From Adiantum capillus-veneris (lineage: Eukaryota > Streptophyta > Polypodiopsida > Polypodiales > Pteridaceae), in the NCBI GenBank assembly GCA_014529385.2, contig CM043953.1, forward strand, positions 94,897,342-94,957,341: a DNA stretch of 60,000 nucleotides. Direction: 5' to 3'. Within the stretch, counting starts at the first letter, position 1. Each line of letters begins with the position of its first letter. The notes below the pieces were generated by a model that was given only the letters and a program-made list of their open reading frames with translations, was not told the origin of the DNA and did not search any database. The position numbers and the translations under genes were made by a program. This document shows, piece by piece, positions 31,748 to 42,800 of the stretch.

Positions 31748-34700
31748 TAGGAATTGATTTTTCCTCTTATTCTAGGCATCGGATTGGTTCTAACCCCCTT
31801 TGTTTTTCTCTTTGCTCTATAGCGTTTCTGGCGTTGTTTAGTTTGGTTCGGGAAATCATAAAATCGGACATCCGTTATAGTTTCTTCGTTTCCGCTTGAA
31901 TTGTCCGTTGACTCGTTGTCTGCTTCATTTCCCCACTCTGGATGATCGGGAATGTCGTGAAACACCTCTTCTTCATTTTCCTTTTCCAGTGTATCGTTCT
32001 TTTCAGTTTCTTTTTCGAGTATAGTTCTCAGCATGAAGTACGGAACCACGTCGTACCCGTCCTTGTCGCAAAATTTCGTTGTGGGACCATCCGGAATTGC
32101 ACAAACATCTAGGGTTGCTAGAATGTGTGTCCATTCTAATGGTTCAAGCGTGTCCTCTGGAAAGGGTTCTCCTATATAAGCTTCGTCTTCGATAGCCCTT
32201 TCTAAAACATATTCTTCTCGCCTCAGACTTCCACATTTCGAGGCTCCACACATCCATAACTCCTTGGGCTTACCTAACCAGGCTGGAAATTCGGATCCCG
32301 CCAAAGTAGCTGAATCAAACTCCTCTACCGGTGTTCGGTTCACATCTTTGTAGCTATGGTCTTTCAGGTTCACACGTGTAGTGGTTTCCATATTTCTCAG
32401 GTATATGTGATCATAGCCCCAATCCTGGACCATTTTCAACTGTCTCATGAATGGTCTTCCCAATATGATATCATAGTTATTCTCCTTGCCAAAATCGACA
32501 ATAGCAAAAGTATGTTCGTATTCAATGCCGCAAGAAGTCACTACGACTTTCTCTAATAACCCCATAGGTTTCTCCATGTGTCCATTTGCTAATTGGAGTT
32601 TCAACCTAGTCTTCCTTATTGCTGGTTTCCCCCATTTTTTCCAGATTTCTTTTGTAGCAATGGCTACCCCAGCTCCGCTGTCTAGTATTGCCATCGTGTT
32701 CACTCCTTGGAATTCAACTGGTAAGGTTGTATTCCCCTCTTCACCTTCGCAATACTCTCCGACCTTGTTTAAGGGTACAGGCTTAGCGTTCTTTTGTGGT
32801 TTGCTCAGCTCTTGTATACCCTCTTGCAGTCTCGATGTTGGGTCTTTTATCCCAAATTTCTCCAAGCATTTTCCTACAGTGGTCCACATATGTGGTCTTA
32901 GCCTCAAAAGCTCAGCTAGAGTGATAGTGCATGTCACTGGTGTTGACAAGATCTCTATCAATCCTTGTGAGTCCATGATTTTTTCTGATGAGATTCTTCG
33001 TGAGGGAAGTGCTCTAATCTCGGATTTTGCTTCATACTCTCCTAAGTATGAAGGTAAGGTATTCAGTGAGTGAGGTTTGCTCTCCATTGTTCTAACAGAG
33101 CCCCCATCTCCCCAGTAAGATTGCAGATCCAAGTCCACTTGAGATCCTACCTCAAATTCCACTATGGGAGGATTCCTGATGTCCTTTTCCCAATTTGTCT
33201 GATTAGCTTGGCAACTTAGCTCATTTGCAAAGTTTGCCTCTCTCACTTGTTTCCAAAATTCATTGTAATCCTCATCTCTTCCGTAAGACCTCTGTATGAC
33301 TGGATGAAAACTCTCTATCTCCTGATCGGTTGTGTTCAATACTATGCAGTAATCCTTGTGTGTATTTTCAGTCTTTTGTGCACTGGGAGTCTTTTCAGCT
33401 ACCCGTGAAATGATAGTCTCTTGCTGAGTTGGGTTTTCCGTTCCACAATTCATTGTTTCTCTTGGTGGTTCTAATAAGGCTTGTGCAGTCTCGATCATTC
33501 TCTGGCACATTTCAAGTCTCTGCTTTTCCAATTCCGCGTTTGGGTATGTCATCCACCTCTGTTCTTGTGTTTGGTTGTTCTTTAACCTAGCTTCGTAAGC
33601 TCTCATCAGTGCGTCCAATGGTTCGTGTACTTTGTCGACTAGCACTGATCCCCCTGAGCTTAAGCTCGTTGTTTCTTTAATACTCTTTTGTTTCGTTCTT
33701 TCCGGGCTCATCTCTCGTTTCCCGTTTTGACTCTCAAGTTTTTCTAATCTATCTTTAGTTCGCTTTAGTTCCTCAGCTAGAATAGCGTCTTCACGTTCTT
33801 TTCTCAACTTCATGCGTGCTTTTCTAGCTTTCCATGTGTTTCTCTGACTCCGCGGTCCTTGACTAACCACTTCAGTCGCTAACTTTCCCTTCTCAGGTTC
33901 TCTAGTGGTTTTCTTAGCTTGAGCTCTAGTAACAACTTGCGTTGGTATCAGAGTTTCATTTTCAGACCCACTACTGGTAGGAATAGTTTCTAGCATATTC
34001 AATGTCGTCTTTTGCACTTTGTTTGGATTCTTTGAACAATACTCAATGAAGTGAGTAACCCCACACTCAGTGCAATAAGCGTTAATTCTAATGATTTCCG
34101 TATGTGGACAAACATTCATCAGATGGTCACCTCCACACTTGTAACAGGGTCCTAGTGCTGGTCTTGGTCCCATTTGATTTGTCCTTTGTGGATAGGATGG
34201 TCTTTGTCCTGTTAACCCTCCATGAGCTATGAACATCAATGTTCTTGCGTCCAAATTGTATCTCTCTTCATCAGAAGCACTTGTAACTGTTGGTATTCCA
34301 ACATTCCCAATCATGCCCCATGGTTCTGGTTGTTTGGGTTCTTCTGGTGGGTAATACACAGTTGGAGACATGTGTGCACTAGATTCTTCATAATAGGCTT
34401 GAACAGGCACTAAGGCTTGTTCTTCCTGATTCTCTAAGGTTGGTGCATATCTAATGCCCACTGGTCTTGCTCCTGGTAAAGGTGGTTGTTGTCCCAATAC
34501 CGGTTGCGGTCTTTCTATCCCCATAGGTCCTGGTACATTTCCCGTTGGGTATCGAGATACTGTATGTACTTGAGGTGGTGCTAATTGAGCAGGAGGTGCA
34601 TACTGACGCTCCCTTATATACCCTTTGTTGTAATAGCACTCCTCTGTTGGATGGTTTGTCCATTTTTGTTCAATAGCACACCATTTCAGTGGTTTTGGCA

Positions 34701-36537
34701 ATGGTTTTTGGTATGGTGCCATCCTTTTTAGAGCATCTTCTATCATTTGCTCTACATTTTTCATGGTTGTTGTTTGAACATTCTTTTTAGTGTTAGTCTC
34801 GCTCGCTACGGAGGAAGAGCTACTGGATGCAAAATCTGTATCCGCTGACACTTCTCCATAAACCGTACAGTTATCCACTAAGTACAATGCTTCTCTCGTT
34901 ACTTGCTCGAAACTTGTACAAGCTTTCAAGTGCAAGTCCTTCTTGAGAGTGTCGTTTCTCAATCCCTCAATAAAGAGAACAGATAGTCTGTCATCTTGTG
35001 GTCGTTCACGTACTGGACATCTCTCAATGTATTGTTTGAAGCGAAGTGAAGCTTCCTTCACTTTTTCGTGTTCTCTCTGTTTAAAAGCATATATTTGTGA
35101 GACCGTATTGTGCTTAATCCCTCGTTTTGAGAATTCCTTAGCAAACTCTCTTAGCAATTGGTCAATGTCATGGAATCCCCCTATGTTCAGTGGTTGAAAC
35201 CATGTCAATGCCATACCTTCCAGAGTAAGACCAAATCCCTCGTATTGTGTATGGAAATCGGTTATCTGCTCAGCTCTTAAGACTTGCTTAAAGAGTGACA
35301 CATGTGCATACAGATCTCCTGAACCACCATACTTCTTTGGCATACACTTGACTACTTGAGATGGTCTCATACGTCTATGGTCTGCTACCAATCTCATTGC
35401 TCCTGTGTCCCGGCTAAAGCTTTCTCTAGCATCATAAACTTCATGGGTTACCCTTGTCGGTTCCCCTGCTCTGAATCTACTACTAGGAGGTAATTGTGAT
35501 GGTTCCGCTTCGAACCTTGGACCTGGAGTGGTATACGTGGGGATTGGAACTGCACTACCTCGATTCGTATCCATTGACTCTCTGGAATGTAGTGATCCCA
35601 TTGGTCCGGGCTTCGAGTACTGAGGTTGACTGAAAGAGTCAGCAGGCTGAGTTCTTTGTCCTCCTATCGTCATTGGGTTTTGCACTCCATTTGTTGGTGC
35701 TGGTCTTTGTGAGCTAGAAGTAACATAATACTGATGTAGTGGTCCCCCAAAGTATGTATATCCTTCTAATTCTTTCTTGCCCATTGTTGAGTATTGCCTC
35801 CCATACTTGTCGTAAGCGGCAATTTTCACTTCCGATCCCTCTGTGTAGGTAAAGACATAAAGTCTTTTTTGGTCTGTCAACTCTCCGGTGTAGGGTTCTT
35901 CACATCTATAATAGAGATCTTGCTCCCCATTATTATATTTGTATAGCCCCACATAGATGTTATCAGTGTTGATCCTTGTAGTTTCATTCTCTCTTCTTAA
36001 CCTCGCATCAGGGAAGTTCATTATTGGTGCTTTCTCCTCGAGTTCTTCATCTACTTTGGCTTTGGTGCCCATCAATCCCCACTTGTCCACAATGTTAGGG
36101 TTTAGGACTACCAAGTACATGGTGCCCTCGTCATCTAGATATCTATCTCCGCTATAGCTCACAGGCACTAAGTCCTTGAACTCACTAGGTCTCTCTTCTA
36201 TCTTTACACAATAGCGGTCCATTCCATCTTTGTAGATCTTGGCACCTTGCTCATTGTCGTACTGATATTTTATGAACAATAGCTTCATTGTGGCGGAAGG
36301 GTTTGATGATCCTGCTGCCATATTTTCTCTGTTGTTCAGGTTCAAGTGTTCCATGTGTTCGATGAAAATCTCGTAAGATCTCTCCGAAGAAGTATCAGAA
36401 ACACTTCCTTCAAAGATCGGCTCTAATGGTTGCACCCAACTTTGGTTTACACTTCCATCGGTTGATATGACACTTGCATGTTCCCCTTGTTTTGGTTGGT
36501 TATTCTGGAGATTCCTGCCCGATCTCAAATTCATCAA
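31747..36537 (-). CDS. G ORF1: gag-protease polyprotein (1596 aa)
   Basis: This intact ORF starts at ATG 36537 (MMNLRSGRN). An unusual N-terminal section of about 390 residues precedes the gag core (about residues 400-560: LTWFQPLN, FAKEFSKRG, YAFKQREHEKV). Two zinc-binding clusters follow near residue 800 (CYKCGGDHLMNVCPH and CTECGVTHFIEYC). A charged, partly coiled region comes next, then the protease at about residues 1270-1370 (AILDSGAG, DIILGRPFM), and an acidic C-terminal tail ends in a basic patch. The ORF is about twice the length of a typical gypsy gag-PR. Its TAA stop overlaps the pol ATG (TAATG), so pol may be made by termination-reinitiation rather than frameshifting. Confidence 0.87.
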   Translation of the reverse strand: MMNLRSGRNLQNNQPKQGEHASVISTDGSVNQSWVQPLEPIFEGSVSDTSSERSYEIFIEHMEHLNLNNRENMAAGSSNPSATMKLLFIKYQYDNEQGAKIYKDGMDRYCVKIEERPSEFKDLVPVSYSGDRYLDDEGTMYLVVLNPNIVDKWGLMGTKAKVDEELEEKAPIMNFPDARLRRENETTRINTDNIYVGLYKYNNGEQDLYYRCEEPYTGELTDQKRLYVFTYTEGSEVKIAAYDKYGRQYSTMGKKELEGYTYFGGPLHQYYVTSSSQRPAPTNGVQNPMTIGGQRTQPADSFSQPQYSKPGPMGSLHSRESMDTNRGSAVPIPTYTTPGPRFEAEPSQLPPSSRFRAGEPTRVTHEVYDARESFSRDTGAMRLVADHRRMRPSQVVKCMPKKYGGSGDLYAHVSLFKQVLRAEQITDFHTQYEGFGLTLEGMALTWFQPLNIGGFHDIDQLLREFAKEFSKRGIKHNTVSQIYAFKQREHEKVKEASLRFKQYIERCPVRERPQDDRLSVLFIEGLRNDTLKKDLHLKACTSFEQVTREALYLVDNCTVYGEVSADTDFASSSSSSVASETNTKKNVQTTTMKNVEQMIEDALKRMAPYQKPLPKPLKWCAIEQKWTNHPTEECYYNKGYIRERQYAPPAQLAPPQVHTVSRYPTGNVPGPMGIERPQPVLGQQPPLPGARPVGIRYAPTLENQEEQALVPVQAYYEESSAHMSPTVYYPPEEPKQPEPWGMIGNVGIPTVTSASDEERYNLDARTLMFIAHGGLTGQRPSYPQRTNQMGPRPALGPCYKCGGDHLMNVCPHTEIIRINAYCTECGVTHFIEYCSKNPNKVQKTTLNMLETIPTSSGSENETLIPTQVVTRAQAKKTTREPEKGKLATEVVSQGPRSQRNTWKARKARMKLRKEREDAILAEELKRTKDRLEKLESQNGKREMSPERTKQKSIKETTSLSSGGSVLVDKVHEPLDALMRAYEARLKNNQTQEQRWMTYPNAELEKQRLEMCQRMIETAQALLEPPRETMNCGTENPTQQETIISRVAEKTPSAQKTENTHKDYCIVLNTTDQEIESFHPVIQRSYGRDEDYNEFWKQVREANFANELSCQANQTNWEKDIRNPPIVEFEVGSQVDLDLQSYWGDGGSVRTMESKPHSLNTLPSYLGEYEAKSEIRALPSRRISSEKIMDSQGLIEILSTPVTCTITLAELLRLRPHMWTTVGKCLEKFGIKDPTSRLQEGIQELSKPQKNAKPVPLNKVGEYCEGEEGNTTLPVEFQGVNTMAILDSGAGVAIATKEIWKKWGKPAIRKTRLKLQLANGHMEKPMGLLEKVVVTSCGIEYEHTFAIVDFGKENNYDIILGRPFMRQLKMVQDWGYDHIYLRNMETTTRVNLKDHSYKDVNRTPVEEFDSATLAGSEFPAWLGKPKELWMCGASKCGSLRREEYVLERAIEDEAYIGEPFPEDTLEPLEWTHILATLDVCAIPDGPTTKFCDKDGYDVVPYFMLRTILEKETEKNDTLEKENEEEVFHDIPDHPEWGNEADNESTDNSSGNEETITDVRFYDFPNQTKQRQKRYRAKRKTKGVRTNPMPRIRGKINS

Positions 36538-36716
36538 TTCCCCTAAAGGACTTTAACTTTTCCGTCTCGGCAATTTGTTTTCCCAAGTTTTTGTGGTCAG
36601 AATTGATCCAAACTGACTGATACTTGGTCAATTGTTTAATCTTGTCAGTTGGACATCTTCTGTTTCGTCAAGTGAGAATTTTGTTGCACTTATGTTGAAA
36701 AAGACATTATACGCGT

Positions 36717-36895
36717 TGTGAGCAGGATGAAAACACACACAGCGCCTCTATAACGACCCGACATACACTCTTGGGAAGATACACACACACACACTATGGG
36801 GCACCACTCGGCTTACACAACACACCTGGCCGAGACAGGGAACACACCTCTGGAGTGAGAGGAGAGAGACTATCCACTTGCCCACTCCACACAGA

Positions 36896-36933
<38 letters not shown>

Positions 36934-37870
36934 CTCAGCTCAAAAGAGGAGAACTTATGATGTTTAGATACAAATGAGCTTGGGCCAACACCAATGGGGC
37001 AAACAGCTCACACAATATGGGTAAAAGATACCAGATACAATCACAAATTGGAGAAGAAGCTTCACTCACCGGAGAAGATTACACAGAAAAACAGCAAAAA
37101 AAGAGTGAATAATTTGGCAAAATGGACAGCGTCATCGCGTCCGGAATGGCCCAAAACCCCAGTCTACAATGTCAAAGCGCTCAAATCCGACCTCGGATGA
37201 GCAGTTTACGGCCAAAACAGGCTCCAAAATGACCAAAAACACAGCTGCGGCTGTTCCTCCTCTCTTCTCCACGTTTTTTCTGGTATTCTCTCAGTTTTTT
37301 CAGTTCCCACACTTAGCTTTATTAGTTGGGCACCCTTGGCCTTTTAGATGACCTCAAACGGACCCCGAACAGGCCAAAAACTGACCTCGCAGTGCATAGT
37401 TGTCACCTTTTTGCATCATTTGCACACCTGGCACTCAGCTTTTTTCCAATAATGCATCTCGCCACCACGTGAAGTGGCCCCAAAAAGTGGTCCTAATGAT
37501 GACCTTTCTTCATAACTCTCACAAGAAAACACCCACGTTGTGTCCGTCCTCATCCGCGTGCAAATATTGACCTCGTTCGCCCTCCTGACGCCTCTAGATG
37601 CCATTTGACGCACCTGCTGACCTCACATCGTCGGCCCGCGGATAGCTTCCTTGAGAAGTTTTACGCGCTATAAACTCCTCATTATTGTAGAAAAAACATA
37701 CTGGTACTGGTGATAGTGAAAATCGATGCACTATGTACACACTGTCCTACCTGTACACATGTGGGCCCCACGTAACCACCTGGCTCTGGGAAATGGGCAA
37801 TCCTTTATTTGATGCACCATGCATGTGTATGTACATATGCGCAATCCCTTGATCCAAAAAAATCCTAACA
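36717..37870 (-). repeat. E2 3' LTR
   Basis: This 1154-bp LTR contains a CA microsatellite (36898-36928). I counted 22 substitutions plus microsatellite length changes against the other LTR, about 1.9% divergence. Confidence 0.9.
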
Positions 37871-37891
37871 TAATTTGCCCATCCCCTAGCC
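37871..37891 (-). other. E2 polypurine tract
   Basis: The minus strand reads GGCTAGGGGATGGGCAAAT immediately before the LTR start TGTTAGG. This is the expected plus-strand primer site. Confidence 0.65.
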
Positions 37892-37898
37892 TGTTAGA

Positions 37899-39863
37899 TC
37901 ATTCATGATTAGCAGCAGCAAAGAGAGATATGAGACTCGCCGCATCACAGGTCTCCTCATCCCTCACCAACACTGCTTGATCCATAGACAGCTCATCTTG
38001 CTCCACCATCATCAATCTAGCATGATACAATTTAAGACGCAACCCATTTACCCTTGACTTATGTAGAACACCATCCAGGTTAGCCAGCTGATATGTGCCA
38101 TTTGGAAAACACTCCACTACCTTGAAAGGGCATTCCCACTTAATTTGAAACTTCTTTTGGAAGGTGTTGTCCAGCTTACTGTTGTAGCGCAAAACCAAGT
38201 CATGCTTCTTCATACCCTTACTTTTGACCTTTTCATTTATCTTTGCCAAAGCCCTATCTTGCATCTGCCCATAATGTTCCAATGCACTCATCCTATCCAA
38301 CTGAACCTCTTGTAGTTGTAAGAGCCTCTCTTTGAATGCATCACTAGGCGGCCCAAGCAACTTCTCTAACATTTTGACCGCAGGCAACTCTACCTCCACA
38401 GGCAATAGTGCTTCCTTTCCATACACCAAATGAAATGGAGTAAACCCTGTACCTGTCTTCACCGAAGTACGGTAAGCCCATAATGCACTAGGCAATTCCA
38501 AATCCCAATTCTTTCCTTGGTGCTCTTTCACTTTAGAAAGAATTTGTACCAACTCACCATTGAATCTTTCATTTAAGCCATTACACTGCGGGTAATAAGG
38601 AGTGGTATGCTGGTGCCTTATCTTCATCTTTGCACATAAAAAATCTAGCAGTTTAGCTCGAAAGCCAGGCCCCTTATCTGAAAGTAGCTCTAGTGGCACC
38701 CCAAACTTGCAACATATTTCATCATACACAAATTTTGCCACATCCTTTGCAGTGATCTGTTTTACTGCTATAGCCTCTGCCCATCTAGAGAGATAGTCCA
38801 TTGCCGTCAAAATATAGCTTTTGCCCCTGCTTGTGATAGGTAACGGGCCTATTGCATCAATCCCCCACTTTTCAAACACATCAAACGCCATAATGGTTTT
38901 TCGTAGCTCTGGCTTCAACACTCTCTTCCCAAATGCTTGACACCTATTGCAACACCTACACCAATGGTGAATATCCTTGTGCAAACTAGGCCATACATAC
39001 CCCTCTTGCAAAATCTTATGCAAGGTGATCTTTAGAGCAGAATGGCCACCACATGCGCCTTCATGATTCTCTTCCAACACTCTGTAAAGCTCCTCCCGCC
39101 AAGGTACACGTCTCAACACGAGATCAGCCCCTTTCATGTATAAGACATCACCAATCAATTTGTACCTGTATGCTCTACGCACAAAGCCATACTTCTTAGA
39201 CTTTTGAATCTCCTTTGGAATAATTCCTGTTAGCAAAAACTCCTCTTCTTGAGCCAAACTTTCCCGGCCATGATAAAGAGGTAAATTGGTCCTCAACACG
39301 AATAGCTCCCCAATCATGCCTTGAGCTGCTTCATGTGCCTCTCCATTTAGAGCATGTTCAATGTGTCTGATGCTCCATGCTTCGAACTTTTTTAACAGGC
39401 CTTTAATTCTGAAGCACATTTCCTTCAATGAGGTGTTCTTGCTCTTCCACACACCCAGCACTTGCTTCACCACTAACAAGGCATCACCTTTTATGCTCAA
39501 CCTTCGAACCCCATGCTTCAAACAAATGTGTAATCCGGCTTCCAATGTAGCATATTCAGCCTCATTGTTACTATGCGCATCCAATTTGAACCCTCTCTTG
39601 CATACTAGCTTCCCCTCTGGATCATAAAGTGCTATACCCCCTGAAGCTGCATCGTGGCTCTTTCTGTATGAACCATCAAAGAACAACACATGTGCATTGC
39701 TGATCTGTGGCACTTCTTCAACTACCTTTCTCACCACCTCTTCCTTAACAATAAGGGGATTCTCCTTGTAGGTCAACAAATCAGCTAGGGTAGCCCTTGT
39801 ACTATCTTCCACTAGAAAAGAGAACTCAAACTCTTGCAGCTCAATTACCCATTTCTTCACCAC
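37899..39863 (-). CDS. E2 second RNase H and integrase
   Basis: This is the 654-residue continuation of E2 gag-pol in the same frame after one TGA (39867-39869, probably from CGA). Residues of about 55-190 form a second RNase H with FFDGSYRK, NNEAEYATLEAGL, GDALLVVKQ and HALNGEAHEAA. The integrase zinc site HEGACGGH...CRCCNRC starts near residue 266. The catalytic core has WGIDAIGPLP (near 333), LLSDKGPGF and NGLNERFNGEL (near 434). A C-terminal domain with KWECPFKV follows. No chromodomain is present. The listed start is only the first start codon after the stop; with that codon read through, the polyprotein would be about 1780 residues from ATG 43244. Confidence 0.88.
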   Translation of the reverse strand: MVKKWVIELQEFEFSFLVEDSTRATLADLLTYKENPLIVKEEVVRKVVEEVPQISNAHVLFFDGSYRKSHDAASGGIALYDPEGKLVCKRGFKLDAHSNNEAEYATLEAGLHICLKHGVRRLSIKGDALLVVKQVLGVWKSKNTSLKEMCFRIKGLLKKFEAWSIRHIEHALNGEAHEAAQGMIGELFVLRTNLPLYHGRESLAQEEEFLLTGIIPKEIQKSKKYGFVRRAYRYKLIGDVLYMKGADLVLRRVPWREELYRVLEENHEGACGGHSALKITLHKILQEGYVWPSLHKDIHHWCRCCNRCQAFGKRVLKPELRKTIMAFDVFEKWGIDAIGPLPITSRGKSYILTAMDYLSRWAEAIAVKQITAKDVAKFVYDEICCKFGVPLELLSDKGPGFRAKLLDFLCAKMKIRHQHTTPYYPQCNGLNERFNGELVQILSKVKEHQGKNWDLELPSALWAYRTSVKTGTGFTPFHLVYGKEALLPVEVELPAVKMLEKLLGPPSDAFKERLLQLQEVQLDRMSALEHYGQMQDRALAKINEKVKSKGMKKHDLVLRYNSKLDNTFQKKFQIKWECPFKVVECFPNGTYQLANLDGVLHKSRVNGLRLKLYHARLMMVEQDELSMDQAVLVRDEETCDAASLISLFAAANHE

Positions 39864-39866
39864 ATT

Positions 39867-42800
39867 TCACATGTTAGTACCATTAATTAACTGTGGCAAA
39901 AAGGCATAACTCGTCAAGAAAACAAAAGGCCGTGGTAGCAAGTAATGACGAAATCGTCGACAAGCAAATATTACACTGGCCATCACTAGCTCTACTTCCG
40001 ATAACTTTCTCTCCGCCACCAACTTCACTCGGCTTGCACAATACACTGGCCTCATATAATGGCTGCCCTTCCCCTTTTGCAATAGCATGGCTCCAATGGC
40101 ATCATCCCCTACTGAGGGATTTACATAAAAAACTTTCTCCCAATCAGGAGCCTGCATGGCTGACAAACCCCCTAACACCTCTTTCACCTCTTGAAACACT
40201 TCTTCACACTTGTCATCCCATTGCAATGGATCATGCTTTGCCACTTGTTGTAATGGATAAAGAATGTGAGAAGACAATGGAATAAACCTTGCCATGTACT
40301 TCACTTTGTGTATAAATGTTGCCAATTGCTTCGTACTCGTAGGTGATGGAAGAAGAATAATAGACTTAACCTTGTCTGGATCAGCCTCAATGCCATTTTC
40401 TGACACCATGTGGCCCAATAACTTCACCCTTGGCTGTGCTAGATGACATTTCTTTGGATTTAGTTGTCCTCCACATTCATCATATAGAGCCAATACCATC
40501 TGCAGCTTCTCATGGTGTTCAGCCCTACTGCTATAGACACATAAGTCATCCATAAAAGCTTTAACACAACTACCAATGAATGGTTCCAACACCCAATTTG
40601 CTCTCTCTTGATAGAAAGATGGTCCATTTGACAACCCAAACGGCAACACTGTGTAGCAATAGCAGCCCCATGGCGTAATGAAAGTTGTCTTTGTGCGGTC
40701 TTTAAGAGCAATCTTCAATTGAAAATAGCCTGAAAAACCATCACACACACTGTACCTCTCATAACCTGCCACTGAATCCAAGATCTGATCAATGAATGGA
40801 AGAGGATATGGGTTCTTCTTAGTGGCTGCATTTAAGGGTTTAAAATCTACACAAATTCTCCACTTCCCATCCTTCTTTGGACTGACTACTACTGGACTCA
40901 CCCATTCTGTGGTCTCCACAGGGACTATGAACCCTACCTTCAACAACTTGTCCACCTCTTCTCGCAAGGCTTCCATTTGCTCTTGACCCATCCTTCTTAG
41001 CCTTTGCCGCACTGGCTTAGCACCTTCTTTCAGCTCTATATACATCTCTTCACCCTTGAACCCTCTGATCTCTTCATATGAAGTAATGAACAAATCAGGA
41101 AAACTAGCCAGCATATGCAAATATATGTCCTTCTCCATAGCTGAGAGGTCTCCACTGATCATTTGTGTCATTAATTCCTGCTTCTTTGACAACTCAACCT
41201 TGATTTGCATCAGCCCTTCAATCACTTCATAAGGCCCTTCACTTTCATCTTCAACCTCATTCGCAAATGCAACTAAGCCAATCTCCTGGATTTCTTTGTC
41301 CATCAAAAGAAATGCAACATCAGCATCCTCATCACTGCTGGTAGTGCTATCACTGTCCTCATCTGTCACCGTGCAAGAGTCTTCATCACTAGACTCATCC
41401 TCATCTTCATAAAGCTCCTCTAATCGTTTCCTTGTGTCCATATTATAAAGCTTCTTGGTACCTGTCTTTCCATAGAGGCTAATCGTACCATGTCGCCAAT
41501 CTTGAACAGCTCCCACTGCACGTAACCATGGTCTGCCCAGTAGAATAGGATATGCTCCCAATCCTGCTGGCATCACATGAAAATCAACCACTGCCTTTGC
41601 ATCATATGCCTCCACTTCTAAGCTCTTTACAACACCCAAGCATTTTACTTTTTGATGGTTTGCCAATCTGATCCGAAAACCTGACACCCCAGCCACTGTG
41701 AGACCCATCTTCTCAACGCATGAGTGTGTTATGACGCATATTTGGGCTCCGCCATCCACATAACCTTGTCCCAAATTTTTCCTTTTATGCCACACATCTA
41801 CTATTGGACAAATGTCTGGTAGCTCGTCCATTGCCAACACCTTCACTGAACCTCTCTCTGGCTTTTTCTCCATTGGGTTAACCATCCTCTTCCACTGTCG
41901 CTTTAGCTTAGGCACCATCTCTATAAGCTGCCCAAAAGTAACATCTGCCTTCCTGCTCGTCAGATCCTCCTTCAAGTCATATCTTAATTGCCCATCCCCT
42001 AGTGGAAAATCTGAAACATGAAGCTTTCGACGAGCTCTCCTTTTCCTCTTGGCCTTGACATCCTCGCCTTCATGGCTCTTTCCCTTCTTCTTACTAGGAC
42101 CTGGGGCACTTCTTCCTTCCTTTTCCTCTGTGGTCCTCTTCCCAATAGGCATCACTAATGTATCCTCTAGCTTTGATGCCTTCTCCAAGGTGACTACACT
42201 TAGCACTTTTGTCTTTCCCTTTTCCTCCTGGGTCAGTCCACTGGTTCCTTCGTCTCCCTTAATTTCGATGCCATAATCATTTGACCTAGTTAGCACCTGT
42301 CTTGGCAATGGATACATGTCTCCCCCCATCCTTGGTGGCTTATCACATTGCGGGCTGATGTGACCCAACTCTCCACAATTATAACATGTGGGCGTCTGCC
42401 TCCAAAACCTACCATTGCTTTGTCCAACACCATTCCTAGGCCTTTCTTCACCTCCTTGCTGATTTGCAAACCTCCCTCGACCTCGATTATTTCCCACTTG
42501 ACCTAGCATGTTTAGGCTAAGATTCTTCATCAAATCTACCATTTGCCTCATGTCTTGCCTTAGCCCATCATCTTGTACTGCTGTAGTGACCACTGCTGGC
42601 ATAACCTGAGTAGTAACTACTGGTTCATGATGAACCCCTGACATGCGCCCTTGTAAAGACTCTATAGGCTGAAATTCAGACCTCATTGGCAAAGACTCCA
42701 CCCCTAACTGGCTCATTTTCCTCAACTTCCACTCTTTGTTCCTTGCTACCTCTAGTGCATCTTCATATGTCCTAGGCTTCTTTAGCTCCACTCTCCAACG

